In this document: in pieces, positions 27,385 through 35,648 of the stretch
Layout: every line of letters begins with the position of its first letter
Position numbering within the stretch: the stretch's first letter is position 1
NCBI RefSeq assembly: GCF_003996985.1
Contig: NZ_RJJX01000007.1
Location: 62,001 to 126,000 of the forward strand
Direction of reading: 5' to 3'
DNA length: 64,000 nt
Origin: Ancylomarina longa
GTDB taxonomy: Bacteria; Bacteroidota; Bacteroidia; Bacteroidales; Marinifilaceae
The notes under the pieces: generated by a model
Seen by the model: the letters and a program-made list of their open reading frames with translations, nothing else
What the model was told of the DNA's origin: nothing
The model's database searches: none
Translations under genes and position numbers: made by a program

Positions 27385-28716
27385 TTAATTTTTCGCTTTA
27401 GGAAGATAATAGAGTACTACTCTGTTTTTAGGAACAAAATATTTTTTTGCAACATTTTGAATATCTTCTCTGGTTACTGATAAATATTTATCCAACTCCT
27501 GATTTATCTTTTTAGTATCCTTAAAATAGGTGTAAGCTGTGGCTAAATTCTCTGCTCTGCGTTCAATTGTAGCATTAGAACTAACAAGGTCATTTTCCAT
27601 TTTATTACGGAGTTTCTGAAATTCTCTCTCTGTAATTAAACTATCTCTAACCATTGCTATTTGCTCTTCCATAGCCTTCTCAAGTTTTGGTAATTCAACT
27701 CCAACATTAGGAATACCAAAAGTTAATGTAAGACCAGGATCTTCATATGGCATTGGGAATGCCATCATTTGTAAAGCTAATTGCTTCTCATCCACCATCG
27801 ATTTGTACATTCTAGAGCTTTTCCCATCTGTCAATAATGTTGCAAGCATATCGACAGCATAAAAATCATGAGTACCCATTGCTGGAATATGATACGCTTC
27901 AATTATAGCAGGAAGTTGTATATTATCGAAAACGGTATCTCTGACTTCGGCTGTTTTTTCAGGTTCAATAATATGAGGACGATAAATCTTCATTGTACCT
28001 TTAGGTATTTCAGCAAAATAATCCTTTACCAACTTTCTTGCTTCTTCGGTTTTAAAATCACCACAAATTGTTAGTACAGCATTATTAGGAACGTAAAATT
28101 CCTTATAAAAATTCACGAAGTCTTCATCTTTTGCATTTCTGATATGCTCCTCATTACCAATTGTAATCCATCGATATGGATGTTTTGTAAAAGCATGCTT
28201 CATTGATTCAGGTAAAATCTGACCATATGGACGATTATCATAGCTTTGTTTTTTCTCCTGAATAACTACATCCTTTTGAGTTTTTATCCCAATAGAATCC
28301 ACTCTTGCATGAAGCATACGCTCAGATTCTAACCATAGTCCCAAGGCTAGTTGATTGGAAGGAAGTAACTCGAAGTAATAAGTTCTGTCTACCGAAGTAT
28401 TAGCATTTAATTCTCCTCCAGCTCGAGAAACATATTTGTCATATTCGTGCCGAGGGATGTTAGCAGTTCCTTCGAACATAAGATGTTCAAAAAAATGAGC
28501 AAACCCAGTCATTTCAGGATTTTCATTTTTAGAACCCACGTGATACATTACTGATATTACGATATTAGGAGTGGTTTGATCCTGCTGTAGAATAACATGC
28601 AGACCATTGTCTAAATCGAATTCATCAAACTTTATTTCCCCATTCTGGGAAAAACAGGTAGCTAGCCCGGTAATTACTAGCAAGAAAAGTAATAGAAGCC
28701 TTTTAATCATCATCAA
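27385..28716 (-). CDS. M16 family zinc peptidase (catalytic subunit)
   Basis: A 443-aa protein with a signal peptide ending before QNGEIKFDEF. The inverted zinc motif HFFEH is intact at residues 74-78, within GFAHFFEHLMFEGT, and downstream acidic helices supply the third ligand. Residues 200-400 form the second M16 repeat. It is predicted to degrade peptides in the periplasm or at the surface, together with the inactive-looking partner encoded next. The first three codons are all ATG; any may be the start. Confidence 0.93.
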   Translation of the reverse strand: MMMIKRLLLLFLLVITGLATCFSQNGEIKFDEFDLDNGLHVILQQDQTTPNIVISVMYHVGSKNENPEMTGFAHFFEHLMFEGTANIPRHEYDKYVSRAGGELNANTSVDRTYYFELLPSNQLALGLWLESERMLHARVDSIGIKTQKDVVIQEKKQSYDNRPYGQILPESMKHAFTKHPYRWITIGNEEHIRNAKDEDFVNFYKEFYVPNNAVLTICGDFKTEEARKLVKDYFAEIPKGTMKIYRPHIIEPEKTAEVRDTVFDNIQLPAIIEAYHIPAMGTHDFYAVDMLATLLTDGKSSRMYKSMVDEKQLALQMMAFPMPYEDPGLTLTFGIPNVGVELPKLEKAMEEQIAMVRDSLITEREFQKLRNKMENDLVSSNATIERRAENLATAYTYFKDTKKINQELDKYLSVTREDIQNVAKKYFVPKNRVVLYYLPKAKN

Positions 28717-28973
28717 TATAGTTTTATATTATACAATATGTCGGATTACTTCCGAATTCTGTAAAACAATATTACATGATAATTAGCATAAAGTCAATTT
28801 TTTTGGATAAACACAAATTACACACGATGAATTAGCAAAAAAACCTGTCGAACTGATTTATCTGAACAAAAAACTTAACTCGGTGTTAAATAAATTCCTA
28901 TTTTAAAGACTTTATCTAATATTCCTTCATAAAATCTTTAAAAGCATTATATGTTCCGTTATTTTGTCGGGTT
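28717..28973. other. Intergenic region upstream of the M16 genes
   Basis: About 260 bp of AT-rich DNA between the M16 start and the end of the decayed radical SAM gene. The last part (28929-28973) still reads, in another frame, like the tail of that gene (NGTYNAFKDFMKEY). Confidence 0.4.
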
Positions 28974-29439
28974 TCAACCTGCTTTTGCATTCCTACTAAC
29001 TGTTTCCCATGTAGGCTTTCCGGTTTGACTTGTTCTGAAATGATCATGAATATATTGAGGTCCATCTAAAGATATATCTACCAACCAATTGTAGGCTTTC
29101 AAAAAATCAGCCCATTCCTCATTAAGAAGCATACCATTGGTTTGCAAACCATTTCCTATAGTCTTACCAGTACCATACTTCTGCTGTAACTCTACTGCTT
29201 TTTTAAAAAAAGGTAGTCCCATTAAAGTAGGTTCTCCTCCTTGCCAAGTAAAAGAAAACAGATTCTGATTGTCCCAATACCTGTTTTATAAGCACATCAA
29301 GCGTCTCCTCCCTCATTCTGTGATTAACTTTCTGCTTGTACAAATCAGCCTTTTCTAAATAAAAACAATAATTACAATGCAAATTTCAATCTGCTCCAGC
29401 TGGCTTAATTAATACGGAATTCAATTTTTTACGCTTCAT
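28974..29439 (-). pseudogene. Decayed anaerobic sulfatase-maturating enzyme (radical SAM)
   Basis: The ATG at 29439 starts MKRKKLNSVLIKPAGAD, then a TGA (29386-29388) stands where the first cysteine of the radical-SAM CX3CX2C motif belongs, followed by NLHCNYCFYLEK. Near 29262-29275 the frame shifts; the continuation reads FSFTWQGGEPTLMGLPFFKKAV and runs to residue ISLDGPQYIHDHFRTS before a stop at 28974. The normal enzyme is about 400 aa with two more Fe-S clusters at the C-terminus; here they are missing. With one nonsense codon, one frameshift and a large deletion this is a pseudogene. No sulfatase gene is near. Confidence 0.85.
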
Positions 29440-29509
29440 GTTTTAACATTAAATCTCACGGCTCACATCACAGATGAATACATCCTTGTAATCAAGGAAA
29501 AACAAAAAA

Positions 29510-29536
29510 AGGAGGAACTCTATACGAATTCCTCCT
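29510..29536 (-). terminator. Terminator of the oxoacid:ferredoxin oxidoreductase operon
   Basis: Stem aggaggaa / ttcctcct, 25 bp past the gamma-subunit stop. The plus-strand A-run at 29504-29510 provides the T-run on the minus strand. Confidence 0.85.
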
Positions 29537-29560
29537 AAATTATTTAAAATTATTGTATAT

Positions 29561-30112
29561 CTAAATGGAGTTCACTGATTCTACATTAACCATTCCTTTC
29601 TGAATTGCTTCAATATTCAAAGGAATTAGTTTATGGTGGCGCTCAGGTAAAGATTTCTCCAGACCTTTTTTTACATTCTCAATGGCAACAATTGGTTTAA
29701 CTTTCAAAAATGCACCTAAAACAATCATATTGAAAGTTTTTGGATTACCCATTTCTGCAGCAAGAGCAGCTCCCGGAATTTTAAAGATATTAATATCTTT
29801 TCTTTCAGGATGACTAGTAATACCGTTTGGATCATAAAGTAATGTTCCACCAGGTTTCACATCAGATTCAAATTTATCCATTGACTGTTGATTGAGAATG
29901 ATAGCAGTATCAAACTTTTTCAACACTGGAGAACTAATTCTATTATCACTTATTATTACAGTAACATTTGCTGTTCCTCCACGCATTTCAGGACCATAAG
30001 ATGGCATCCATGATACTTCCTGGTCTTGCATGATTCCAGAATATGCAAGAATTTTACCCATTGAAAGTACGCCTTGTCCACCAAATCCTGCAATTATTAT
30101 TTCTTCTGTCAT
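29561..30112 (-). CDS. 2-oxoacid:ferredoxin oxidoreductase, gamma subunit
   Basis: A 183-aa protein starting MTEEIIIAGFGGQGVLSMGKILA, the signature of the gamma (CoA-binding/catalytic gamma) domain. It also shows YGPEMRGGTANV and a C-terminal NMIVLGAFLKV. With the alpha, beta and delta genes upstream it forms a four-subunit enzyme that oxidises a 2-oxoacid to acyl-CoA and reduces ferredoxin. It is the last gene of the unit, 33 bp after the beta gene. The four-subunit type fits 2-oxoglutarate (Kor) or branched-chain 2-oxoacid (Vor) substrates; the sequence alone does not decide. Confidence 0.93.
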   Translation of the reverse strand: MTEEIIIAGFGGQGVLSMGKILAYSGIMQDQEVSWMPSYGPEMRGGTANVTVIISDNRISSPVLKKFDTAIILNQQSMDKFESDVKPGGTLLYDPNGITSHPERKDINIFKIPGAALAAEMGNPKTFNMIVLGAFLKVKPIVAIENVKKGLEKSLPERHHKLIPLNIEAIQKGMVNVESVNSI

Positions 30113-30145
30113 TTTTTTACAGTATTAATTGATTAAAATGGAGTT

Positions 30146-30919
30146 CTATTCATCTTTTAATGTACCCAACTGGTAAAATGGAAACATATTTTCTTTCATC
30201 CATTCATTCGATTGAGTTGGAGTCAATTTCCATCCAGAACTACAAGTACCAACAATTTCGATAAAAGAAAGTCCTTTTTTCTCTGTGGTATTCTCAAATG
30301 CCTTACGCACAGCCTTCTTAAGTTTCCTAACAGCAGCAGGAGTTTCAGCAGATTGACGAGTTACATAACGAGTACCTGGAAGCAAAGCTATCATTTCTGT
30401 AATCTTCATGGTATGACCATTTAGAGCCGTATTTCTTCCATATGGAGTTGTGGCTGTAACTTGTCCTTCTAAGGTAGTAGGAGCCATTTGTCCTCCTGTC
30501 ATGCCATAAATGGCATTATTCACAAAGAACACCACAATATTTTCACCTCGATTACAAGCATGAATAATTTCCGCACAACCAATTGATGCCAAATCACCAT
30601 CGCCTTGATATGTAAACACATATTTCTCTGGCATTAAGCGTGACGTAGCAGTAGCTAATGCAGGAGCACGGCCATGAGCAGCTTCTTGCCAATCAATATC
30701 AATATAGTTGTAAGCCAATACAGAACAACCTACAGGAGAAACTCCAATCGTTTCATTCTGAATATCCATCTCATCGATAACTTCAGCAATTACTTTATGG
30801 ATTACCCCATGAGTACATCCAGGACAGTAGTGCATTTCATTATCCAGAAGAAGATTGGTTTTTTTGTAAACCAAATTATCTTCATTAATTATTTTGTTGA
30901 TTTCAGTCGTTGCTGTCAT
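30146..30919 (-). CDS. 2-oxoacid:ferredoxin oxidoreductase, beta subunit (TPP-binding)
   Basis: A 257-aa thiamine-diphosphate subunit. It has the cysteine ligand motif CPGCTHG near residue 33 for the proximal cluster, the TPP motif YQGDGDLASIG with its Mg ligands, and NNAIYGMTGGQMAPTT, typical of the beta subunits of this superfamily. It lies three bases after the alpha gene, and the two are clearly co-translated. It is the catalytic decarboxylation site of the complex. Confidence 0.94.
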   Translation of the reverse strand: MTATTEINKIINEDNLVYKKTNLLLDNEMHYCPGCTHGVIHKVIAEVIDEMDIQNETIGVSPVGCSVLAYNYIDIDWQEAAHGRAPALATATSRLMPEKYVFTYQGDGDLASIGCAEIIHACNRGENIVVFFVNNAIYGMTGGQMAPTTLEGQVTATTPYGRNTALNGHTMKITEMIALLPGTRYVTRQSAETPAAVRKLKKAVRKAFENTTEKKGLSFIEIVGTCSSGWKLTPTQSNEWMKENMFPFYQLGTLKDE

Positions 30920-30922
30920 AAC

Positions 30923-32008
30923 TTATTTTCCTATAATTTTTTGTTCTAATGCTTCCAAAACCTCTTCAGGAGTTGGGATAATTCCTCCATATCGTCCAAA
31001 ATGTTCAACAGGAACTTTACCATTAACAGCGAGTCGAACATCTTCAACCATCTGACCAGCACTCATCTCAACAGAGAGAATCCCTTTCACTTGGCCTAAC
31101 ATTTCTTGAATTGCCTTAGTAGGATATGGGAATAAAGTAATTGGACGTATCAAACCTATTTTAATTCCTTTTTCACGTCCAAGTTCCACTGCTTTTTGAG
31201 ATATACGTGCACTTGAACCATATGCAATAAATAAGTATTCCGCATCATCGCAGTTAATTTTCTCAAAACGAACTTCATTTTCTTCCATTGCACGATATTT
31301 CGCTTGCAATTTATGGTTGAATTGTTCTTGTCTTGCAGAATCTAGATCAAGTGAGGTAGAAATATTTCTTTCTCGATCTGATTTTTTTCCTGTAGTAGCC
31401 CAAGAACCAGAAATTTCTTGAATTTCTTCGTCAGTCCATCTAGGTTTATAATCAGAAAGTTCAACTTTTTCCATCATTTGTCCAATAGCACCATCAGACA
31501 ATATCAAGGCTGGATTTCTATATTTAAATGCAAGTTCAAAACCTAAACCCACAAAATCATTCATTTCCTGCACAGATGCAGGAGCCAGTACGATTAATTT
31601 ATAGTCGCCATGACCACCACCTTTTACAGATTGAAAATAGTCTGATTGAGCAGGTTGAATAGTACCTAAACCCGGACCGGCTCTAACAACGTTAACAACT
31701 AAAGCAGGTAATTCCGCTCCAGCCAAATATGTAATTCCTTCTTGCTTCAAGCTTATTCCAGGGCTTGAAGAGGAAGTCATAATTTTTTTACCACATGAGG
31801 CACCACCATATACCATATTTATAGCAGCAACTTCACTTTCTGCCTGGAGAACTACCATACCGGTTTGTTCCCAAGGTTGACGAGCCATAAGGGTCTCCAT
31901 AACTTCAGACTGAGGTGTAATTGGATATCCAAAGTATCCATCGCATCCACAACGAATAGCTGCTTCTGCAATTACCTCATTACCTTTCATTAAACGAACA
32001 TCTCCCAT
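30923..32008 (-). CDS. vorB: 2-oxoacid:ferredoxin oxidoreductase, alpha subunit (VorB type)
   Basis: A 361-aa subunit beginning MGDVRLMKGNEVIAEAAIRCGCDGYFGYPITPQSEVME, the pyrimidine-binding domain of the PorA/KorA family, followed by MVYGGASCGKKIMTSSSSPG and a C-terminal transketolase-like domain (about 250-361). Length and opening match proteins labelled VorB (3-methyl-2-oxobutanoate dehydrogenase alpha) in anaerobes, but 2-oxoglutarate enzymes look alike. It follows the small ferredoxin-like delta gene by 50 bp. Confidence 0.9.
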   Translation of the reverse strand: MGDVRLMKGNEVIAEAAIRCGCDGYFGYPITPQSEVMETLMARQPWEQTGMVVLQAESEVAAINMVYGGASCGKKIMTSSSSPGISLKQEGITYLAGAELPALVVNVVRAGPGLGTIQPAQSDYFQSVKGGGHGDYKLIVLAPASVQEMNDFVGLGFELAFKYRNPALILSDGAIGQMMEKVELSDYKPRWTDEEIQEISGSWATTGKKSDRERNISTSLDLDSARQEQFNHKLQAKYRAMEENEVRFEKINCDDAEYLFIAYGSSARISQKAVELGREKGIKIGLIRPITLFPYPTKAIQEMLGQVKGILSVEMSAGQMVEDVRLAVNGKVPVEHFGRYGGIIPTPEEVLEALEQKIIGK

Positions 32009-32058
32009 TACAAATATTTTAATAAATTTTTCAGATTTAGTACTTACTACCAGATATT

Positions 32059-32286
32059 CTAGCTTGCCTTAGTTCTATACACTGTAATTACAGTATCTGG
32101 ACACACTAATCCACAGCTTGAACACCCAATACATGCATCAGGATTAGCCATGTAGGCATAATGATAGCCTTTTGCATTTACATCTCTTGCAAGTTCAATA
32201 ACCCCGGTAGGACAAGCTACAACGCAAAGGCTACAGCCTTTACATTTTTCGGTTTCAACTACAATAGCACCTTTAAATTTTGCCAT
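32059..32286 (-). CDS. 2-oxoacid:ferredoxin oxidoreductase, delta subunit (2[4Fe-4S] ferredoxin-like)
   Basis: A 75-aa protein with two cluster motifs, CKGCSLCVVACP and CIGCSSCGLVCP. As the first gene of the delta-alpha-beta-gamma unit it carries electrons from the beta-subunit cluster to free ferredoxin. The length is typical for a separate delta chain. About 190 bp upstream lies an aminotransferase gene on the same strand. Confidence 0.93.
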   Translation of the reverse strand: MAKFKGAIVVETEKCKGCSLCVVACPTGVIELARDVNAKGYHYAYMANPDACIGCSSCGLVCPDTVITVYRTKAS

Positions 32287-32475
32287 AGCATTTATAATTA
32301 AAAATTAATTGTTATTCACACAATAAAGGTAACAATTCAAAAGCAATTTTCCTGTTTTTGCTTTCAATTTATCACACATCTAAAATAACTGAACACCAAC
32401 TCTTTACAAAGTCAAAATTAAATTTACACTCAATCTAAATAGAACAATCCATTTAGGATTAAGTTCTTAGATAAT

Positions 32476-33804
32476 CTAATCATGATTTTGAAGTAATTGA
32501 TGATGTTTTGCAAACTGTTTCAACCTGAATTCTAATTCAGGTAATTGATCTCGGGAAATTTGAGAAACACAAGCTCTTAATCCTTCCTTTAAACTACCTG
32601 TCTCATTCAAACAGATTGCTGATATTCCATAGTATAGCAATTTCTTATTTAATTCAGAACCAGAAATACCAGGATAAGAAACAGTAAAATAAAATCCATC
32701 TGCTAATGGTTTATTTACATCAGTATCATAAACCAAATCAAAGCCATTATCAAGAAACATTTGCTTCATAATCTTAGCTCTTTCACCATATTCCTTCACA
32801 TCTTTAATAAAATCGAAACTGCCTTCATTTACTGCTTTTAACATTGCATACAATGCATATTGAGCAGAATGCGAAGTTCCTGAAGAAAGTGCGTAAATAA
32901 TACGATAAATTATGGTGTACCCGAACTCCTCCGAACCAAATCGCTCTTTTAGATTTTCAAATCTCCTTTTGTACAATGCATCTGAAATGCAGAGTAAACC
33001 AATACGCTGACCAGCATAACTAAACACTTTAGAACTTGATATCATTAATACATAGTTCTTGGTATAATTTGCAACTGTTGGTTGATAGGGAGCAATTCCG
33101 GGTTTGCTCAAATCTGAACGGAAATCCATAGCAAAATAAGCCAAATCCTCAATAACAATTGTATCGTATTGATTAGCTAATTCTCCAATAATCTGTAATT
33201 CATCTTCATTCAAACAAATCCATGCTGGGTTATTAGGATTAGAATATATGATTCCAGCAATATTATCCACTGCTAAGAATTCATTCAATTTCTCTCTTAA
33301 TTTCGATCCTCTGTAATTATAAACGTCAAAAGAAATATATTTTTGTCCCAAAACATCGAGCTGTGTTTTTTGAACGGGGAAACCAGGATCAATAAATAAT
33401 ATAGTATCCTTCTTTTTAGTACAGGCTGCAATTGCCATAAAAGCAGCATATCCACCTTGCATAGAACCGACAGTTGGAACAACACCTTCTGACTTAAGAT
33501 CTATATTCATGAAATTTTTAATGAACTTAGAAGCTTCATTTTTCAAAGGCTTTATTCCTTCCAACATAGGATAAGCCGAAGCAACACCATTTTCAAGTGC
33601 TTCTTTTTCTGCTTCAATTCCAACTCTTGCAGGTTTTAGTCCAGGAACCCCCATTTCCATTCTAATGAATTTCTCACCACTTTCCTCTTCGATAAGATTA
33701 ACTACTCGTACTACATCTCGAATGGTAGCATTAGCCATATCATCAATTTCACAATAGTTCAATTTCTGATCTACTATTTTAGCATTTATTGGTGTACTTT
33801 CCAT
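32476..33804 (-). CDS. Pyridoxal-phosphate aminotransferase, class I/II
   Basis: A 442-aa fold-type I aminotransferase. It shows the phosphate- and ring-binding VGSMQGGYAAFMAIAAC, the substrate-binding SNPNNPAWICLNEDEL, the aspartate loop IEDLAYFAMDF and the Schiff-base lysine in SSSKVFSYAGQRIGL. Substrate specificity cannot be read from these motifs. It lies just upstream of a 2-oxoacid:ferredoxin oxidoreductase on the same strand, so it may make the 2-oxoacid that this enzyme oxidises (inference). Confidence 0.88.
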   Translation of the reverse strand: MESTPINAKIVDQKLNYCEIDDMANATIRDVVRVVNLIEEESGEKFIRMEMGVPGLKPARVGIEAEKEALENGVASAYPMLEGIKPLKNEASKFIKNFMNIDLKSEGVVPTVGSMQGGYAAFMAIAACTKKKDTILFIDPGFPVQKTQLDVLGQKYISFDVYNYRGSKLREKLNEFLAVDNIAGIIYSNPNNPAWICLNEDELQIIGELANQYDTIVIEDLAYFAMDFRSDLSKPGIAPYQPTVANYTKNYVLMISSSKVFSYAGQRIGLLCISDALYKRRFENLKERFGSEEFGYTIIYRIIYALSSGTSHSAQYALYAMLKAVNEGSFDFIKDVKEYGERAKIMKQMFLDNGFDLVYDTDVNKPLADGFYFTVSYPGISGSELNKKLLYYGISAICLNETGSLKEGLRACVSQISRDQLPELEFRLKQFAKHHQLLQNHD

Positions 33805-34019
33805 TATAATTTCATTTGATTACAGCTTTTAACCAGAAAATAAAGATATCAAGTTTTAATTCTAATAGCATCTTTTCCATCTGACTTACTAATTCTATGC
33901 AATTTTACGAAATTTGATAACAATTTGAAACAGTTATAGCTTATTTTGTTGCAATCTAAACAAAGTAATCGTTTTAAAGATATCAAATCATTACACAGCA
34001 GGCGAAATCACACAAAAAA

Positions 34020-34045
34020 AAGGCTAACCTAAAACGGTCAGCCTT
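34020..34045 (-). terminator. Terminator after the flavodoxin gene
   Basis: A stem with one mismatch (aaggctaacc / ggtcagcctt) and an A-run at 34014-34021 on the plus strand, 20 bp past the flavodoxin stop. Confidence 0.75.
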
Positions 34046-34065
34046 AAAATATTTCAAAACTCATA

Positions 34066-34590
34066 TCATTTTTCAAACTCTGGAAGTATAATCTCTAACC
34101 ATTTGCTTACTCTTTTATCAGTAAGATCGGATTCAAAATCCTCATCTAATGGTAATCCAACAAATTCTCCATCATCAAAAGCACGAGATTCATTAAACTC
34201 ATAACCATCACCGCTTACTTTTCCAATTAAATTACCGCCTGTTTGCTCTATAATCTGAGCTAAATCTCCCATAGAATCAACAAAGAAATCTGCGTAAGCT
34301 ATATGATCTCCTAATCCAAATATCGCTATTTTTTTCCCTTTAAGATCCAGACCTTTTAGTTTCGGCAAGAAATTATCCCAATCATTACCTGAATTATCTG
34401 ACGACCAGTTATGCTTACCAAGTGTAGACAATCCCAATATAATGCAGGAATAACTCGATAAAAGCTCAGCATCGGCATCTTTCACTTTATGCAATGTAAA
34501 AAGAGAACTATCAATTTTTGAAGCGATAACTTTAGCAACATTTTCCACATTCCCACCTTCAGGTCCATAAAACAATCCAATTTTACTCAT
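34066..34590 (-). CDS. Flavodoxin, long-chain type
   Basis: A 174-aa FMN protein. The phosphate loop reads GPEGGNVENVA (near residues 9-19), a slightly changed form of the usual T/S-x-T-G-x-T loop. LGLSTLGKHNWSSDNSGNDWDNF (in two motifs, about 54-76) and FGLGDHIAYADFFVDSMG match the isoalloxazine-binding loops. It can replace ferredoxin as a low-potential carrier. Stand-alone gene with its own terminator, among genes of ferredoxin-linked fermentation. Confidence 0.92.
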   Translation of the reverse strand: MSKIGLFYGPEGGNVENVAKVIASKIDSSLFTLHKVKDADAELLSSYSCIILGLSTLGKHNWSSDNSGNDWDNFLPKLKGLDLKGKKIAIFGLGDHIAYADFFVDSMGDLAQIIEQTGGNLIGKVSGDGYEFNESRAFDDGEFVGLPLDEDFESDLTDKRVSKWLEIILPEFEK

Positions 34591-34715
34591 AGCAAAGGAT
34601 ATTAATTATTAGTGAATTATTTAAGTTCTATTATTTTCAAAACTATTCAAACATTCGATCCTTTCAGATTAACAAAGGACTCGACACAATGAAATTAGCT
34701 TCTACAAAGTTAAAA

Positions 34716-35408
34716 TTATTTAGAACTTTTCAAACTTGCGATAGCAAGTAAAACACCTAAAACAATACCTAATAATGCTGCAAATAGAACTTGAAAATCT
34801 GGAGGTAATAAAAACGTAATAGTGTGGGCAGGGATCCAGAAAATCGGAATCGTCTTCTTAAAAACAAAATTCCATTGAACTCCCCAATCCAGTTTCTGAA
34901 AAATCTCCGAAAACTTAATAGGTTTTAAAAAACCAGCAAGAGTTCCGCCATTATCAATAATATGAATATCGGTAATTTTATGCAAGGTCATCATTACTGG
35001 AGCATAAATTATATTCATACATGCACTGATGGAAAAAGCAACAAGTAGCTTATTTAATGAAAATGGATTTTTCATTACCATGGCAGCATTATGCAATCCC
35101 ATATAGGACAAAAACATTGGCGTTCCTGTTGCGAAAATTACAAATGCCAGCTTTATGCTTAAACCTAAAAAACCCCATACTATAGCTCTTGGCATAATGC
35201 CAAATCCTTTCTGATAATAATTTCCCGTTCTGATTCGCAATCCAATCACCTCCCCAAGGGTAGCTAAAATCGCAAATTTAATAAAGCTGGTTATCATACC
35301 ATGAGCTTTATTAAAATCAATATAATAATCGAAAACTGATTGAGAAATAAAAAAAGGGAGAAACAATACAATTACTCCCAATAAAAATAATAGATCCTTT
35401 TTTTTCAT
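34716..35408 (-). CDS. Integral membrane protein, Mpv17/PMP22-like
   Basis: A 230-aa protein with about five hydrophobic segments. The C-terminal third (WNFVFKKTIPIFWIPAHTI, then FLLPPDFQVLFAALLGIVLG) resembles the Trp/Pro-rich signature of the Mpv17/PMP22 family; the N-terminal half is less clear. No catalytic residues are visible, and the role is unknown. It shares strand with the acyl-CoA synthetase gene upstream, separated by a small ORF and a hairpin. Confidence 0.7.
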   Translation of the reverse strand: MKKKDLLFLLGVIVLFLPFFISQSVFDYYIDFNKAHGMITSFIKFAILATLGEVIGLRIRTGNYYQKGFGIMPRAIVWGFLGLSIKLAFVIFATGTPMFLSYMGLHNAAMVMKNPFSLNKLLVAFSISACMNIIYAPVMMTLHKITDIHIIDNGGTLAGFLKPIKFSEIFQKLDWGVQWNFVFKKTIPIFWIPAHTITFLLPPDFQVLFAALLGIVLGVLLAIASLKSSK

Positions 35409-35460
35409 AAAATTACGTTTACATCATTCCAATATAACTGGAAGCAAATGATATTAGACA

Positions 35461-35488
35461 AATAGCATGAGCTGTTACTCATGCTATT
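35461..35488 (-). terminator. Hairpin after the acyl-CoA synthetase / small-ORF unit
   Basis: A perfect 11-bp stem (aatagcatgag / ctcatgctatt) with a six-base loop, directly after the small ORF. The following minus-strand bases (tgtctaata) lack a strong T-run, so termination may be partial. Confidence 0.5.
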
Positions 35489-35492
35489 ATTT

Positions 35493-35642
35493 CTATTTTT
35501 CTACTTGTTCTGTATAGTTTTGAAAACCTTTAAAAAATCCTTTCTTCACCTCTTTCCATTTTATAGCAATTCCAATTAATAGAATTACCACAAAACTGAT
35601 CATCAACTTCTCATTTAAACTCAGATCTTTTAATTTTCTCAT
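35493..35642 (-). CDS. Small membrane protein (49 aa)
   Basis: ATG at 35640-35642 and TAG at 35493-35495. The protein begins MRKLKDLSLNEKLMIS, has one hydrophobic helix (FVVILLIGIAI, about residues 17-27) and a basic, amphipathic tail (KWKEVKKGFFKGFQNY). It starts six bases after the acyl-CoA synthetase stop, so it is probably translated from the same transcript. I do not recognise the family. Charge pattern and tight spacing favour a real gene, but there is no homology evidence. Confidence 0.6.
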   Translation of the reverse strand: MRKLKDLSLNEKLMISFVVILLIGIAIKWKEVKKGFFKGFQNYTEQVEK

Positions 35643-35648
35643 GACAAT

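Noticed and set aside
29386-29388. In-frame TGA at the first radical-SAM cysteine read as selenocysteine
   Set aside because: The gene also carries a frameshift and lacks its C-terminal half, and no SECIS-like hairpin is evident right after the TGA. A nonsense mutation in a dying gene explains it better.
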